A stretch of 37,770 nt of DNA from Gloeocapsa sp. DLM2.Bin57 (lineage in GTDB: Bacteria; Cyanobacteriota; Cyanobacteriia; Cyanobacteriales; Gloeocapsaceae): contig RECR01000125.1 of NCBI GenBank assembly GCA_007693955.1, positions 1 through 37,770 of the forward strand. The letters run 5' to 3'. Positions 9,082 through 18,454 of the stretch are shown one piece after another (the first letter of the stretch is position 1; each line of letters starts with the position of its first letter). Both the position numbers and the translations under genes were made by a program. The notes beneath the pieces are model-generated. The model was given only the letters and a program-made list of their open reading frames with translations, was not told the DNA's origin and made no database searches.

Positions 9082-10922
9082 TAAATACTAGTCTTTGCTG
9101 TGACCGCTTTTTTTAACTCTTCTTGTAAAAACTCAACAGTCATAGTTCCCAAATCTCCTCCTCTGCGAGTGCGGATACTCAGAGTTTGACTTTCCACTTC
9201 TCGCTTACCAATAATAGCCACCACAGGGATTTTCTCTAATTCACTAGTACGAATTTGTTTAGCCAAGCGTTCACCGCTTTTATCTACTTCTACCCGATAT
9301 CCCGCTTTTTTAAGTTTACTTGCTACTAATTCTCCATATTCGCGTTGTTCATCCCCTACAGGTAATAAGCGTACTTGAATTGGAGCTAACCACAGAGGAA
9401 AATCTCCCGCGTAATTTTCAATTAAAATGCCAAAAAATCGTTCTAAAGAGCCAAAAATAGCCCGATGAATCATAATTGGGCGTTGACGAGTCCCATCGGC
9501 TGCCACGTATTCCATGTTAAAACGTTCGGGTAAATTAAAATCAACTTGAATGGTAGAACATTGCCACATTCTACCAATAGCATCTTGAATTTTCAGATCG
9601 ATTTTAGGACCATAGAAAGCCCCTCCACCTTGATCTTCTACATAATCCCATTGTTTAATATTTAAAGCTTCAATTAAAGCCTCAGTAGCTAAATCCCAAG
9701 CTTGGTCAGTTCCTACATACTTTTTAGGACGAGTAGATAAATTAATCTCATAATCAGTAAACCCAAAGTCTGAAAGTATTTTTTCAGTCAAATTTAAAAC
9801 ACCGAAAATTTCCGAGGTAATTTGTTCTGGTAAACAAAAAATATGGGCATCATCCTGAGTAAACCCACGTACCCGCATTAACCCGTGTAAAGCCCCTGAG
9901 CGCTCATAACGATAGACTGTACCTAATTCTGCCCATTTCAGGGGAAATTCTCTATAGGAGTGGAGTTCATCCTGATAAGTCAAAACATGAAAAGGACAGT
10001 TCATCGGTTTGAGTTGATAACTTTGAGCTTCGATGGCGATCGCCTCAAACATATTTTCTCGATAAAAGTTCCAATGTCCCGAAGTTTTCCAGAGTTCTAA
10101 ATTAGCTAGGTGAGGAGTATATAAAAGTTGATAACCCGCTTCTAGGTGAGCTTGACGCCAATAGTCCTCGATTAGATAACGTATGGTAGCACCCCTAGGA
10201 TGCCAAAAAACTAAACCTCCTCCTGCATCTTCTTGAATACTAAATAGTTTGAGTTGTCGCCCCAATTTACGATGATCTCGACGTCTGGCTTCTTCTTGTT
10301 GTTGTAGGTAAGCTTGTAGTTGTTCTGGATTTAACCAAGCTGTTCCATAAATTCTCTGTAACTGAGGTTGGCTTTCATCTCCTCGCCAATATGCTCCTGC
10401 TACACTTTCTAAAGCGAAAGCATCTGGATTAATTTCTCCTGTAAAGTTAAGATGAGGACCGGCGCATAAATCCCACCAAAACTCTTCAGGGGGAGAAATC
10501 ACCGGATCTATTAAAGAAGGTTCAACTTTTCTATTACCCCTACCACTATCAGGACTACCAAGAAAATAACGAGTAATAGTTTCTTCTGCAGGTATATTAT
10601 CGAGGATTTCGAGCTTATATGATTCATTTAGTTGTGCAATTTCGGCTCTAATTTCGGCGCGCTCTACCACTTCTTTAATGATAGGTAGATTAGCTTTAAT
10701 GATTCGGCGCATTTCTTGTTCAATCTTTTGCAAGTCTTCTGGAGTAAAAGGAGTTTGACGGTCAAAGTCATAATAAAACCCCATTTCTGTAACTGGACCA
10801 ATAGTGACTTTAGTCTCTGGGAATAACTTCTGTACCGCCATTGCTAAAATATGGGCGCAGGTGTGACGAATTTTAATTAATTGTTCTAAATCCTTTGGAG
10901 ATTTTTCTAGTTGATTAATCAT
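9081..10922 (-). CDS. thrS: Threonyl-tRNA synthetase, probably the zinc-stress paralogue
   Basis: Class II ThrRS, 613 aa, charges tRNA-Thr. It begins directly with the editing domain and has no N-terminal TGS domain. Editing-site residues are present: His20 and His24 (HTCAH), and Cys153 and His157 (CAGPH). An extra segment of about 25 residues (121-147) precedes the Cys-x-x-x-His motif. The catalytic zinc ligands are intact: Cys309 (MNCPFH), His360 (HIFC) and His486 (MIHRA). The anticodon-binding domain is at about 512-605. ATGA overlap with the upstream HAF gene makes them one translational unit. Anabaena is known to induce a second ThrRS under low zinc; the setting here suggests the same role, but whether this genome has another thrS cannot be seen. 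Confidence 0.93.
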   Translation of the reverse strand: MINQLEKSPKDLEQLIKIRHTCAHILAMAVQKLFPETKVTIGPVTEMGFYYDFDRQTPFTPEDLQKIEQEMRRIIKANLPIIKEVVERAEIRAEIAQLNESYKLEILDNIPAEETITRYFLGSPDSGRGNRKVEPSLIDPVISPPEEFWWDLCAGPHLNFTGEINPDAFALESVAGAYWRGDESQPQLQRIYGTAWLNPEQLQAYLQQQEEARRRDHRKLGRQLKLFSIQEDAGGGLVFWHPRGATIRYLIEDYWRQAHLEAGYQLLYTPHLANLELWKTSGHWNFYRENMFEAIAIEAQSYQLKPMNCPFHVLTYQDELHSYREFPLKWAELGTVYRYERSGALHGLMRVRGFTQDDAHIFCLPEQITSEIFGVLNLTEKILSDFGFTDYEINLSTRPKKYVGTDQAWDLATEALIEALNIKQWDYVEDQGGGAFYGPKIDLKIQDAIGRMWQCSTIQVDFNLPERFNMEYVAADGTRQRPIMIHRAIFGSLERFFGILIENYAGDFPLWLAPIQVRLLPVGDEQREYGELVASKLKKAGYRVEVDKSGERLAKQIRTSELEKIPVVAIIGKREVESQTLSIRTRRGGDLGTMTVEFLQEELKKAVTAKTSI

Positions 10923-11917
10923 AATTTTAATTTGCCCTTTAAACCTAAAAATGTTATTATTACAAAAGTGCTCAATATTGTTGAAGGTTCGGGAATAGGT
11001 GTAGCTTGAAAGCCTTTAACATTTCCTTCACTGTCAAAATATTGACCGACAATTACCCCAGCATCATTTATATTGTCTGCTAAAGTAGCCACAGCACCTG
11101 GAAAAGCAATTTCGAGAAAACTATTATTATCCCAGATAAAAGAACGCCAAGTATCTCCTGTCTCTGGTAAATTGAATACTCCCACTATTTGATTGTTATT
11201 GTTAAGACCACGTGCTCTGGTTAAGTTAGCACCAGGAAAGTTAATTGTGGTAATTTGTTCTCCTTCTAACAAAAACCCCTGAGTACCGTTTTCATCTCTA
11301 AATTGTCCCGTAATATTTCCCTGATCATTTATTCCCCAAGGAAAGATTTTGTCAGCATTAGGTATATTAATTGGTTCTAAATCAATAGTCTCTATTTGAC
11401 TAAAATTAGGCTGATTAATAAAAAATCCATTAGCATCACTAAAATCTTGATTAAAATAAAAGCCAACAATTTGCCCGTTATTATTAATTCCCGAAAATTC
11501 TAAATCTGGGATATCATCTCTTTCAGGAAACAATTCAGGTAAAATAAAATTACCATTACTGTAAATATATGGTTCAGCCTCAATAAAATCAGGAGTAGTA
11601 AAAAAATAGCCAACTATATCCTGATTATCGTTAAGATCCCATACTAAAGTGGCTGGCGCTGAGGGTAAGGGTGCAGACAAAAAATTAAGCTCTTGATTTT
11701 GATTAACAAAGTAAGTAATAGCATCAACTCCCCCCGCATTAGTATCTCCCACAAACTGTCCATAATTATCTATCGCTTTGATTGATGTAAAGGAAGCATC
11801 ATCTATAACAAAACTCGAATATTCATATAGTGTAGTAGCTTGAGATACCGAAGAACAGGTTAAAATTACACTACATAAAGCTGCTTTTTGAAAACTCTTG
11901 TTGATTTTAACTATCAT
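10919..11917 (-). CDS. Exported HAF-repeat protein with PEP-CTERM anchor
   Basis: A 332-aa protein with a signal peptide (1-27, ending VSQA) and six HAF-type repeats of the form (I/L)(N/D)(D/N)xGxIVGxY, near 49, 95, 144, 196, 238 and 283. The C-terminus has a PEP-CTERM signal (IPEPST at 308-313), a hydrophobic stretch and a basic end (KGKLKL). It should be exported and sorted to the cell surface. The chain after the signal peptide contains no Cys and no His. It starts 13 bp from a Zur-type box and its stop codon overlaps the thrS start, which ties a surface protein to the zinc-stress block. The biochemical role is unknown. Confidence 0.8.
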   Translation of the reverse strand: MIVKINKSFQKAALCSVILTCSSVSQATTLYEYSSFVIDDASFTSIKAIDNYGQFVGDTNAGGVDAITYFVNQNQELNFLSAPLPSAPATLVWDLNDNQDIVGYFFTTPDFIEAEPYIYSNGNFILPELFPERDDIPDLEFSGINNNGQIVGFYFNQDFSDANGFFINQPNFSQIETIDLEPINIPNADKIFPWGINDQGNITGQFRDENGTQGFLLEGEQITTINFPGANLTRARGLNNNNQIVGVFNLPETGDTWRSFIWDNNSFLEIAFPGAVATLADNINDAGVIVGQYFDSEGNVKGFQATPIPEPSTILSTFVIITFLGLKGKLKL

Positions 11918-11930
11918 CTCTTTTTATTTA

Positions 11931-11947
11931 ATGATTATCATTATCAT
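11931..11947. promoter_or_regulatory. Zur-type box before the HAF-thrS unit
   Basis: The core 11932-11946 reads TGATTAT-C-ATTATCA, one mismatch from TGATAATnATTATCA; flanking A and T extend the symmetry to 17 bp. It sits 13 bp upstream of the HAF start codon, where a bound repressor would block transcription. It is also close to a classical Fur box, so Zur rather than Fur is inferred from the genes it controls. Confidence 0.75.
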
Positions 11948-11966
11948 ATAACAAGGTTGTCAAAAA

Positions 11967-12977
<1,011 letters not shown>

Positions 12978-12990
12978 TCACTAATTAGGG

Positions 12991-14001
12991 TTAAAAGTTT
13001 TTAACTAAACATTGCTCTAAACCTTGACGAATTTCTGAAACATTTAAATCACGACCAATCAAAACTAATTGGTTACGTCTAATTCCTTGCCATTGTTCAG
13101 CCTCAATATCGTAGCGCTTTCCACTTAGTTGAAAAATATGTCGCAACTCACTCTCAATAAACCAAAGAATTCCTTTAGCACGAAAAACATTATTTAATTT
13201 TTGATCGCTTAAAAAGTTTTGGAACTTATCTAGATGAAAAGGGCGATCTCTTTCAAAAGATACGGCTACAAAGCCATCTATTTCTAAATGATGAGAATGA
13301 TGATGGTCATGATCATGGTGATGCTCACCTTCTATTTTTTGAGAAAAAAGAGACTGATTACACATTCCTATGTCTAAAATAAGGGGGAGAGGAACTTTAC
13401 CATATTGAGAATATAAAATTCTTGCTCCTACTTTTATTGTCTGTATATCTTTTTCCAAGAGCTTAATTTGATTTGCTGCAACTAAATCAGTTTTATTAAC
13501 TAAAATAATATCCCCATAAATTATTTGTTTTAAAGCTGATTCGCTTTCAAAATGTTCAGATGTAAAGGTTTCCGCATCAACTAAGGTTAAGATAGAATCT
13601 AGTCTAACTAAATCCCGTAATTCTGTACTTAAAAAAGTCAAAGCTATAGGTAAAGGATCTGCTAATCCTGTAGTTTCAACTATTAAGTAGTCAACTTTTT
13701 CATCTAGTTCTAATACTTGATAGACAGCTTCAATCAAATCATCATTAATGGTGCAACAGATACAACCATTACTCAGAGTCACCATATTTTCGTCAACTGA
13801 TACCAATAATTGACTATCAATATCAATATCACCAAACTCATTAACTAAAACTGCTATTTTTAAATCGTGATTATTACTTAAAATATAATTAAGAAGGGTT
13901 GTTTTACCACTACCAAGAAACCCTGTAATAATGGTCACAGGTAACCCTTGCTTAGGGATATTTAGGGAAAGAATTTGCTCTGGGGATTGTTGTTGAATCA
14001 T
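12991..14001 (-). CDS. COG0523 family GTPase, putative zinc metallochaperone
   Basis: A 336-aa G3E GTPase. Motifs: Walker A GFLGSGKT (27-34), metal-binding GCICC (79-83), ETTGLADP (109-116), NKTD (169-172), and a His/Asp-rich loop (227-238, HHHDHDHHHSHH), followed by the CobW C-terminal domain (about 240-336). Members of this family with GCxCC and a His loop hand zinc to client enzymes when zinc is scarce. The likely client here is FolE, encoded 75 bp upstream, which keeps zinc ligands. The ATG at 14001 is preferred to a TTG one codon earlier; there is no good Shine-Dalgarno sequence for either. A short inverted repeat (14032-14054) lies in the gap to folE. Confidence 0.9.
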   Translation of the reverse strand: MIQQQSPEQILSLNIPKQGLPVTIITGFLGSGKTTLLNYILSNNHDLKIAVLVNEFGDIDIDSQLLVSVDENMVTLSNGCICCTINDDLIEAVYQVLELDEKVDYLIVETTGLADPLPIALTFLSTELRDLVRLDSILTLVDAETFTSEHFESESALKQIIYGDIILVNKTDLVAANQIKLLEKDIQTIKVGARILYSQYGKVPLPLILDIGMCNQSLFSQKIEGEHHHDHDHHHSHHLEIDGFVAVSFERDRPFHLDKFQNFLSDQKLNNVFRAKGILWFIESELRHIFQLSGKRYDIEAEQWQGIRRNQLVLIGRDLNVSEIRQGLEQCLVKNF

Positions 14002-14075
14002 CAATTTATTAGGAGTAAGAGATTAGGACAAGATGTGAGAAGATATCCCACATCATGGCACGCAACACAAACTTT

Positions 14076-14702
14076 TTAGGTGTTAAAACTAGGTTGATGG
14101 GAAATTAAACTCATGAATTCTTGTCTAGTTTTAGCATCATTGGCGAATACACCTCTAACTGCACTAGTAGAAGTCCATGAGCCTGGTTTTTGTACCCCAC
14201 GCATTACCATACACATGTGGGTTGCTTCTACTAATACTGCTACACCTTGAGGCTGAAGCAAACCCTGTAAAGCATCAGCGATTTGTGCTGTCAAGCGTTC
14301 TTGTACTTGTAAACGTCTTGCATACATTTCACAGATGCGGGCAATTTTGGACAGTCCAATCACTTTACCATTAGGAATATAGGCAACGTGTGCTCTTCCT
14401 AAAATTGGTAGAATATGATGTTCACAAGAACTAAACAAATCTATATCCCTTACTAAGACCATTTCATTGGTATTTTCGTGAAATACTGCCCCATTTAATA
14501 ACTCATCAAGAGTTTGATGATAGCCAGAAGTCAGAAATTTTAAAGCTTTTACCACACGTTTAGGGGTATCTTTGAGCCCCTCTCTGTCTGGATTTTCCCC
14601 TAATCCTAAGAGTAGGGTTTTTACTGCTTCAATCATTTCTGCTTCCGTTACAACAGGTTGGGCTTCTGTAATTAATCGAGGGTTAGATGGGGTTAAAGTC
14701 AT
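14076..14702 (-). CDS. folE: GTP cyclohydrolase I
   Basis: Converts GTP to dihydroneopterin triphosphate, the first step to folate and other pterins. Counting from the ATG at 14702 it is 208 aa. Zinc ligands are all present: Cys93 and His96 in CEHH, and Cys164 in HMCMVMRG. It is thus the zinc-dependent FolE1 type, not the metal-flexible FolE2 seen in many zinc-stress operons. An in-frame TTG at 14714 is an alternative start. AGGAG (14718-14722) is 3 nt from the TTG and 15 nt from the ATG, so neither spacing decides. It is first in the putative Zur operon, with a box 17 bp upstream of the TTG, and is probably co-transcribed with the COG0523 gene. Confidence 0.95.
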   Translation of the reverse strand: MTLTPSNPRLITEAQPVVTEAEMIEAVKTLLLGLGENPDREGLKDTPKRVVKALKFLTSGYHQTLDELLNGAVFHENTNEMVLVRDIDLFSSCEHHILPILGRAHVAYIPNGKVIGLSKIARICEMYARRLQVQERLTAQIADALQGLLQPQGVAVLVEATHMCMVMRGVQKPGSWTSTSAVRGVFANDAKTRQEFMSLISHQPSFNT

Positions 14703-14730
14703 GAGATTAGACAAGGACTCCTATATTAGA

Positions 14731-14747
14731 ATGAGAATCATTATCAT
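14731..14747. promoter_or_regulatory. Zur-type box before folE
   Basis: The core 14732-14746 reads TGAGAAT-C-ATTATCA, one mismatch from TGATAATnATTATCA, with outer A and T extending the symmetry to 17 bp. It lies just upstream of the folE start and would govern folE, the COG0523 gene and probably hemB. Confidence 0.75.
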
Positions 14748-14819
14748 ATGTTAGCACAGTTTAGCCAAATTAGATTATATTTGGTAAGACCCGAAACAAT
14801 TAAATCACTGAAAATTTTT

Positions 14820-15809
14820 TTACCGTAAAGACTGAAAAATAGTACAAAGTTCAATAATTTTAATTTTGAGAGTAGATAAAGGTTCATAACCGCGTTTAAG
14901 TTGATATTCTAATTGTAGTAAAATTGTAAGAGTAGCTAATAACTGTCGAGAGGAACAACGGTTAATTTCTTGACGTAAAAAATGAATTCTTTTATAGTTA
15001 GCAATTCCAGCTGTCTTAGCGATTAATTGTTCATCAGTCTCACCACTATCTAACATAACTTTAACGATAGTCCAAGTCCGAAATTGTCCTAAGAGAGTAG
15101 CGACAATTTTTAGGGGAGGTTCATTAAGATTAAGTAAATCCGTAATTAGTCGTAAAGCTTGGACTTGGGAAGCTGTACGAATCGCCGCGGCTAATTGTAA
15201 ACTATTTTGAGCAGTAGGATTAACTAAATGGGCGATCGCTTGGACATCTAGAGGAGATGTTTGACTATATTGATAAAGACTTAACTTATCTAATTCGTTG
15301 TACAATTCTCTAGTCTGGTTACCCACAGCAACAGCGAGAAGTTCTTCAGCTTGAGGAGTGAGTTTAACACCTTTTTCCCTAGCTACTTGTTGAACTCGTT
15401 GTAAAATCTGTTCAGTTTTCCAGGGAGGTATCAGAGAAAACTCTTGAACTTGAGCGTATTTTTGTAATAATTTGGTTATTTTAAGCCGTACATCAGGTTT
15501 TTTCCCAGAACTAAATAGTAAATGAGATTGGGGGAGAACTTGCGGTAATCTTGCTTCTAACTGTGATAATAATTCTGGGGGACATTGTTGACCGATAGTA
15601 GTATCTTCGATCCAGATTAATCTTTCTCCTGAACCAAATACAGGACTCATAGCTTGATTAAGTCCAGTAATAATTGCATCAGGTTGCTCCCCTGAGATTT
15701 TATCATAGTTAAATGATAGCCAGTCAGGATCGACTACCTTGTCTTTAAGTTCCTGAATCGCTTGTCTTAAACTAAAATCATCGTCTCCCCAAAAAAAATA
15801 AATTGGCAT
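14820..15809 (-). CDS. holA: DNA polymerase III delta subunit
   Basis: HolA, 329 aa, is the clamp-loader wrench that opens the beta sliding clamp. Typical features are the MPIYFFWGDDDF start (a degenerate P-loop region), the LIWIEDTT strand and the helical region around VGNQTRELYNELDKLSLY. The C-terminal collar domain (about 210-329) includes a conserved segment that ends LEYQLKRGYEP. ATG start. It is divergent from the 2H phosphoesterase gene with only about 19 bp between the starts, so the two promoters overlap. The folE operon lies downstream in the same orientation after 105 bp; the Zur box there suggests separate control. Confidence 0.92.
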   Translation of the reverse strand: MPIYFFWGDDDFSLRQAIQELKDKVVDPDWLSFNYDKISGEQPDAIITGLNQAMSPVFGSGERLIWIEDTTIGQQCPPELLSQLEARLPQVLPQSHLLFSSGKKPDVRLKITKLLQKYAQVQEFSLIPPWKTEQILQRVQQVAREKGVKLTPQAEELLAVAVGNQTRELYNELDKLSLYQYSQTSPLDVQAIAHLVNPTAQNSLQLAAAIRTASQVQALRLITDLLNLNEPPLKIVATLLGQFRTWTIVKVMLDSGETDEQLIAKTAGIANYKRIHFLRQEINRCSSRQLLATLTILLQLEYQLKRGYEPLSTLKIKIIELCTIFQSLR

Positions 15810-15828
15810 ATACTGGAGGAATTTAAAT

Positions 15829-16602
15829 TTGAACGAAACTTACCAAGAATATATTAATAGAGTTGTTCCCTTAACCCTAAAAACAACCGTAGAAGGACAA
15901 CTTAATCATATTCAAAAATCCGCTAAGTTTGAAGGGGGTCAACCAGTGGCTTTTCCTGGTTATACTATTATGACTCCTCCTTATGCTGAAGATCAGGATA
16001 ATCAAGCTTTTTATAATTCTCTACAAGAGTGTCAAGCAGAATTAGTAAAAGCATTAGACTCTGAGTTATTGATTAGTTTACCACCAGAAAGTTTCCATTT
16101 AACTGTAGCTGATTTAGTCTGGGATAGTACTTATCTAGCGGGAGTTAAAGAAAATCCTGATTTTGATAATATCCTTAAGCAAGAGGCTAATAACTGTTTT
16201 GACAAGTATAAAGAATCGGAGAAATTTGATAAGGCGATCGAGTTGCAATTACTAGGATTGACCGTTTTTCCTCGCGCTTTAGCTATTTGTTTAGTGACTA
16301 AAACTGAATCTGATTATCTACATATCATGAATATCAGACAAGCAGTATATCAAAATCGTTTGATGATCGCACTAGGAGTACAACAACAACATAGTTTTGT
16401 AGGTCATGTTACCTTGGGTTATTTCGGGGAGGTTAACCCAGAATCACATAGCGATCGCCTTTTAGAGATTATTACCAAAATTAATGAACAATGGATAGAT
16501 AAAGAAACCCCCACCCTGAAAATTCAGCGCATACAACTGCGTAAATTTGATAATATGGTTAATTATTATCGCGAAGCTAATTGGCCCGAAATCGTTATTT
16601 GA
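15829..16602 (+). CDS. 2H phosphoesterase-like protein (DUF1868-like)
   Basis: A 257-aa protein with the paired H-x-T signature of the 2H phosphoesterase (LigT-like) superfamily: His90-Leu-Thr92 (FHLTVADL) and His193-Val-Thr195 (GHVTLGYFG), about 100 residues apart as in that fold. Such enzymes hydrolyse cyclic phosphodiesters or RNA ends; the substrate here is unknown. It starts at TTG 15829, 9 nt after GGAGG. Its stop codon overlaps the likely cobH start as TTGA, so it is coupled to the cobalamin genes, although no link in chemistry is evident. Confidence 0.75.
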   Translation: MNETYQEYINRVVPLTLKTTVEGQLNHIQKSAKFEGGQPVAFPGYTIMTPPYAEDQDNQAFYNSLQECQAELVKALDSELLISLPPESFHLTVADLVWDSTYLAGVKENPDFDNILKQEANNCFDKYKESEKFDKAIELQLLGLTVFPRALAICLVTKTESDYLHIMNIRQAVYQNRLMIALGVQQQHSFVGHVTLGYFGEVNPESHSDRLLEIITKINEQWIDKETPTLKIQRIQLRKFDNMVNYYREANWPEIVI

Positions 16603-17210
16603 ATAACCTTGATCATCCCATAGTTATAGAGAGTTTTCGGATTATTGACCAAGAAATTGGTCAACATAATCTGAATCCCTCAGAGTATGCGATCGCTCGT
16701 CGCGTCATTCACGCTACTGCTGATTTTGAGTATCTCCAATTACTCGAATTTAGCCCTGATGTGATTAACATCGCTAAACAAAGTCTCTGTGGAAAACTAC
16801 CCATTATTACCGATGTAACTATGGTGCAACAAGGAATTAAAACCTTAGTAACGAAAACCTTTAATAATCCAGTCATCAGTGCAGTAGAATTAGCTAAAAC
16901 TCCTATCCTAGCTAAAACTCGCACTGAAACTGGTATTTTAACAGCAATCAAGCAATATCCCCAGGGTATTTATGTAATAGGAAACGCACCTACTGCTTTA
17001 TTAGCACTTTGTGAGGAAATTAAGCAAAATAACTGTTTACCTGCTTTAATCATAGGTGCACCCGTAGGTTTTGTCAAAGTGCTTGAAGCTAAACAAGCTT
17101 TAGTTAATACTATTATACCTCAGATTGTGGTAAAAGGACGTAAGGGAGGATCTGCGGTAGCTTCAGCTATTGTTAACGCTTTACTCGTTTTAGCTGCACA
17201 AAAAATATGA
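16599..17210 (+). CDS. cobH: Precorrin-8X/cobalt-precorrin-8 methylmutase
   Basis: CobH/CbiC, about 203 aa, moves the C-11 methyl group to C-12 of the corrin ring to give (cobyrinate/hydrogeno)byrinate. Family marks: the opening DHPIVIESFRIIDQEIG, the catalytic His region (RVIHATADFEY), the central TDVTMVQQGI and the C-terminal IGAPVGFV and KGRKGGSAVA motifs. The chosen start is TTG 16599, overlapping the preceding stop codon (TTGA). A TTG at 16581 would add six residues and lengthen the overlap. The stop codon overlaps the cbiET start as ATGA. The two genes are translationally coupled parts of the cobalamin pathway. Confidence 0.93.
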   Translation: MNNLDHPIVIESFRIIDQEIGQHNLNPSEYAIARRVIHATADFEYLQLLEFSPDVINIAKQSLCGKLPIITDVTMVQQGIKTLVTKTFNNPVISAVELAKTPILAKTRTETGILTAIKQYPQGIYVIGNAPTALLALCEEIKQNNCLPALIIGAPVGFVKVLEAKQALVNTIIPQIVVKGRKGGSAVASAIVNALLVLAAQKI

Positions 17211-18454
17211 TAGATGTGATAGGAATTGGTTTAGATGGTGTCTCGGGTTTAAATGAGAAAACCAGAGCAATTATCCTGAAAGCCGATTTATTGGTAGGGA
17301 GTGAACGTCATCTGAGTTATTTAAACCAATATCCCCAAGCCAAACTATTTTTAACCGATTTTAAGGAGATTATCTCTCAACTGCGCCTAGCTTTAACAGC
17401 AAAAGTGGCGATCGCTATTATCGTAAGTGGAGATCCTCTCTTTTTTGGTTTAGGACGTTTACTCCTTAATGAGTTTAACCCAGAAGAATTGACTTTTCAT
17501 CCTCATTTAACTTCTGTACAATTAGCCTTTAGTCGTGTTAAACTACCTTGGCAAGATGCAGAATTAATTAGTATCCATGGCAGAAGTTTAGAACAACTTA
17601 CTCTCGCTTTACAACGAGGAGTTAAAAAAATCGCCCTACTTACAGATCCTCAACATAATCCTCGTGTCATCGCTCAACATCTCAAGGTAGCTTTACCCAA
17701 TCGTTATGACTTGTGGATCTGCGAAAATCTCGAAGGTAGTCAAGAAAAAATTACTAAAATTAGTGCTAATGAAATTGATACCTTTCTCACAGAATCCGTT
17801 AGGGAATTTTCCCCTCTCAATGTAGTCATTTTAATCCGTCAAGATCATCCCCTAACAGTTAATAATCTACCTCTATTGGGTATTCCCGATGAGGTATTTT
17901 CCCGGTTTGACGATCGCCCTGGTTTAATGACTAAAAAAGAAATTCGGGTATTAATAATAGCAGAATTAGACTTACAACCCCAGCAAATTATCTGGGATAT
18001 TGGCGCAGGTACAGGATCAGTTGCTCTAGAAATAGCGCGTTTATCACCATCTTCTCATGTTTATGCTATCGAAAAAACCGCCATGGGAATTAGTTTAATT
18101 GAGCAAAACCTTCAAAGACTCTCAGTTAATAATCTCACTCCTATTTATGGGGAAGCACCCGTTATTTTAGCTGATTTACCCAATCCTGACCGTATTTTTA
18201 TTGGTGGAAGTGGTGGTAATCTGACAACAATTTTAGACCAATGTCACCGTCAAATCAAACCACAGGGAAAAATAGCGATCGCCCTTGCTACTGTTGAACA
18301 TCTTCAGTTGGCGATCGCTTGGTTTAAACAACAGCAATGGGGTTATCATTTATTGCAAATACAGCTATCTCGTTCTGTTGCTGTAGCAGAATTAACCCGT
18401 TTTAGTCCCCTTAATCCCGTCACCCTAGTAGTATCAACCTACTGTCCCAGTTAG
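17207..18454 (+). CDS. cobL: Precorrin-6Y C5,15-methyltransferase (CbiE-CbiT fusion)
   Basis: A 415-aa two-domain enzyme. The N-terminal CbiE part (about 1-200; [15 protein letters not shown] start, [12 protein letters not shown]) methylates C5. The C-terminal CbiT part (about 235-415; SAM-binding [16 protein letters not shown] near 262-277, then FIGGSGGN) methylates C15 and decarboxylates. In fused form this is CobL of cobalamin synthesis. It begins at the ATGA overlap with cobH. Its last 21 bp overlap the convergent thiO-thiG 3' end, leaving no room for an ordinary terminator between them. Confidence 0.94.
   Translation: MIDVIGIGLDGVSGLNEKTRAIILKADLLVGSERHLSYLNQYPQAKLFLTDFKEIISQLRLALTAKVAIAIIVSGDPLFFGLGRLLLNEFNPEELTFHPHLTSVQLAFSRVKLPWQDAELISIHGRSLEQLTLALQRGVKKIALLTDPQHNPRVIAQHLKVALPNRYDLWICENLEGSQEKITKISANEIDTFLTESVREFSPLNVVILIRQDHPLTVNNLPLLGIPDEVFSRFDDRPGLMTKKEIRVLIIAELDLQPQQIIWDIGAGTGSVALEIARLSPSSHVYAIEKTAMGISLIEQNLQRLSVNNLTPIYGEAPVILADLPNPDRIFIGGSGGNLTTILDQCHRQIKPQGKIAIALATVEHLQLAIAWFKQQQWGYHLLQIQLSRSVAVAELTRFSPLNPVTLVVSTYCPS

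Noticed and set aside
11931-11947. Iron Fur box
   Set aside because: The site is close to the Fur consensus, but the adjacent genes are zinc-related and none is an iron-uptake or iron-storage gene; Fur control is not fully excluded.
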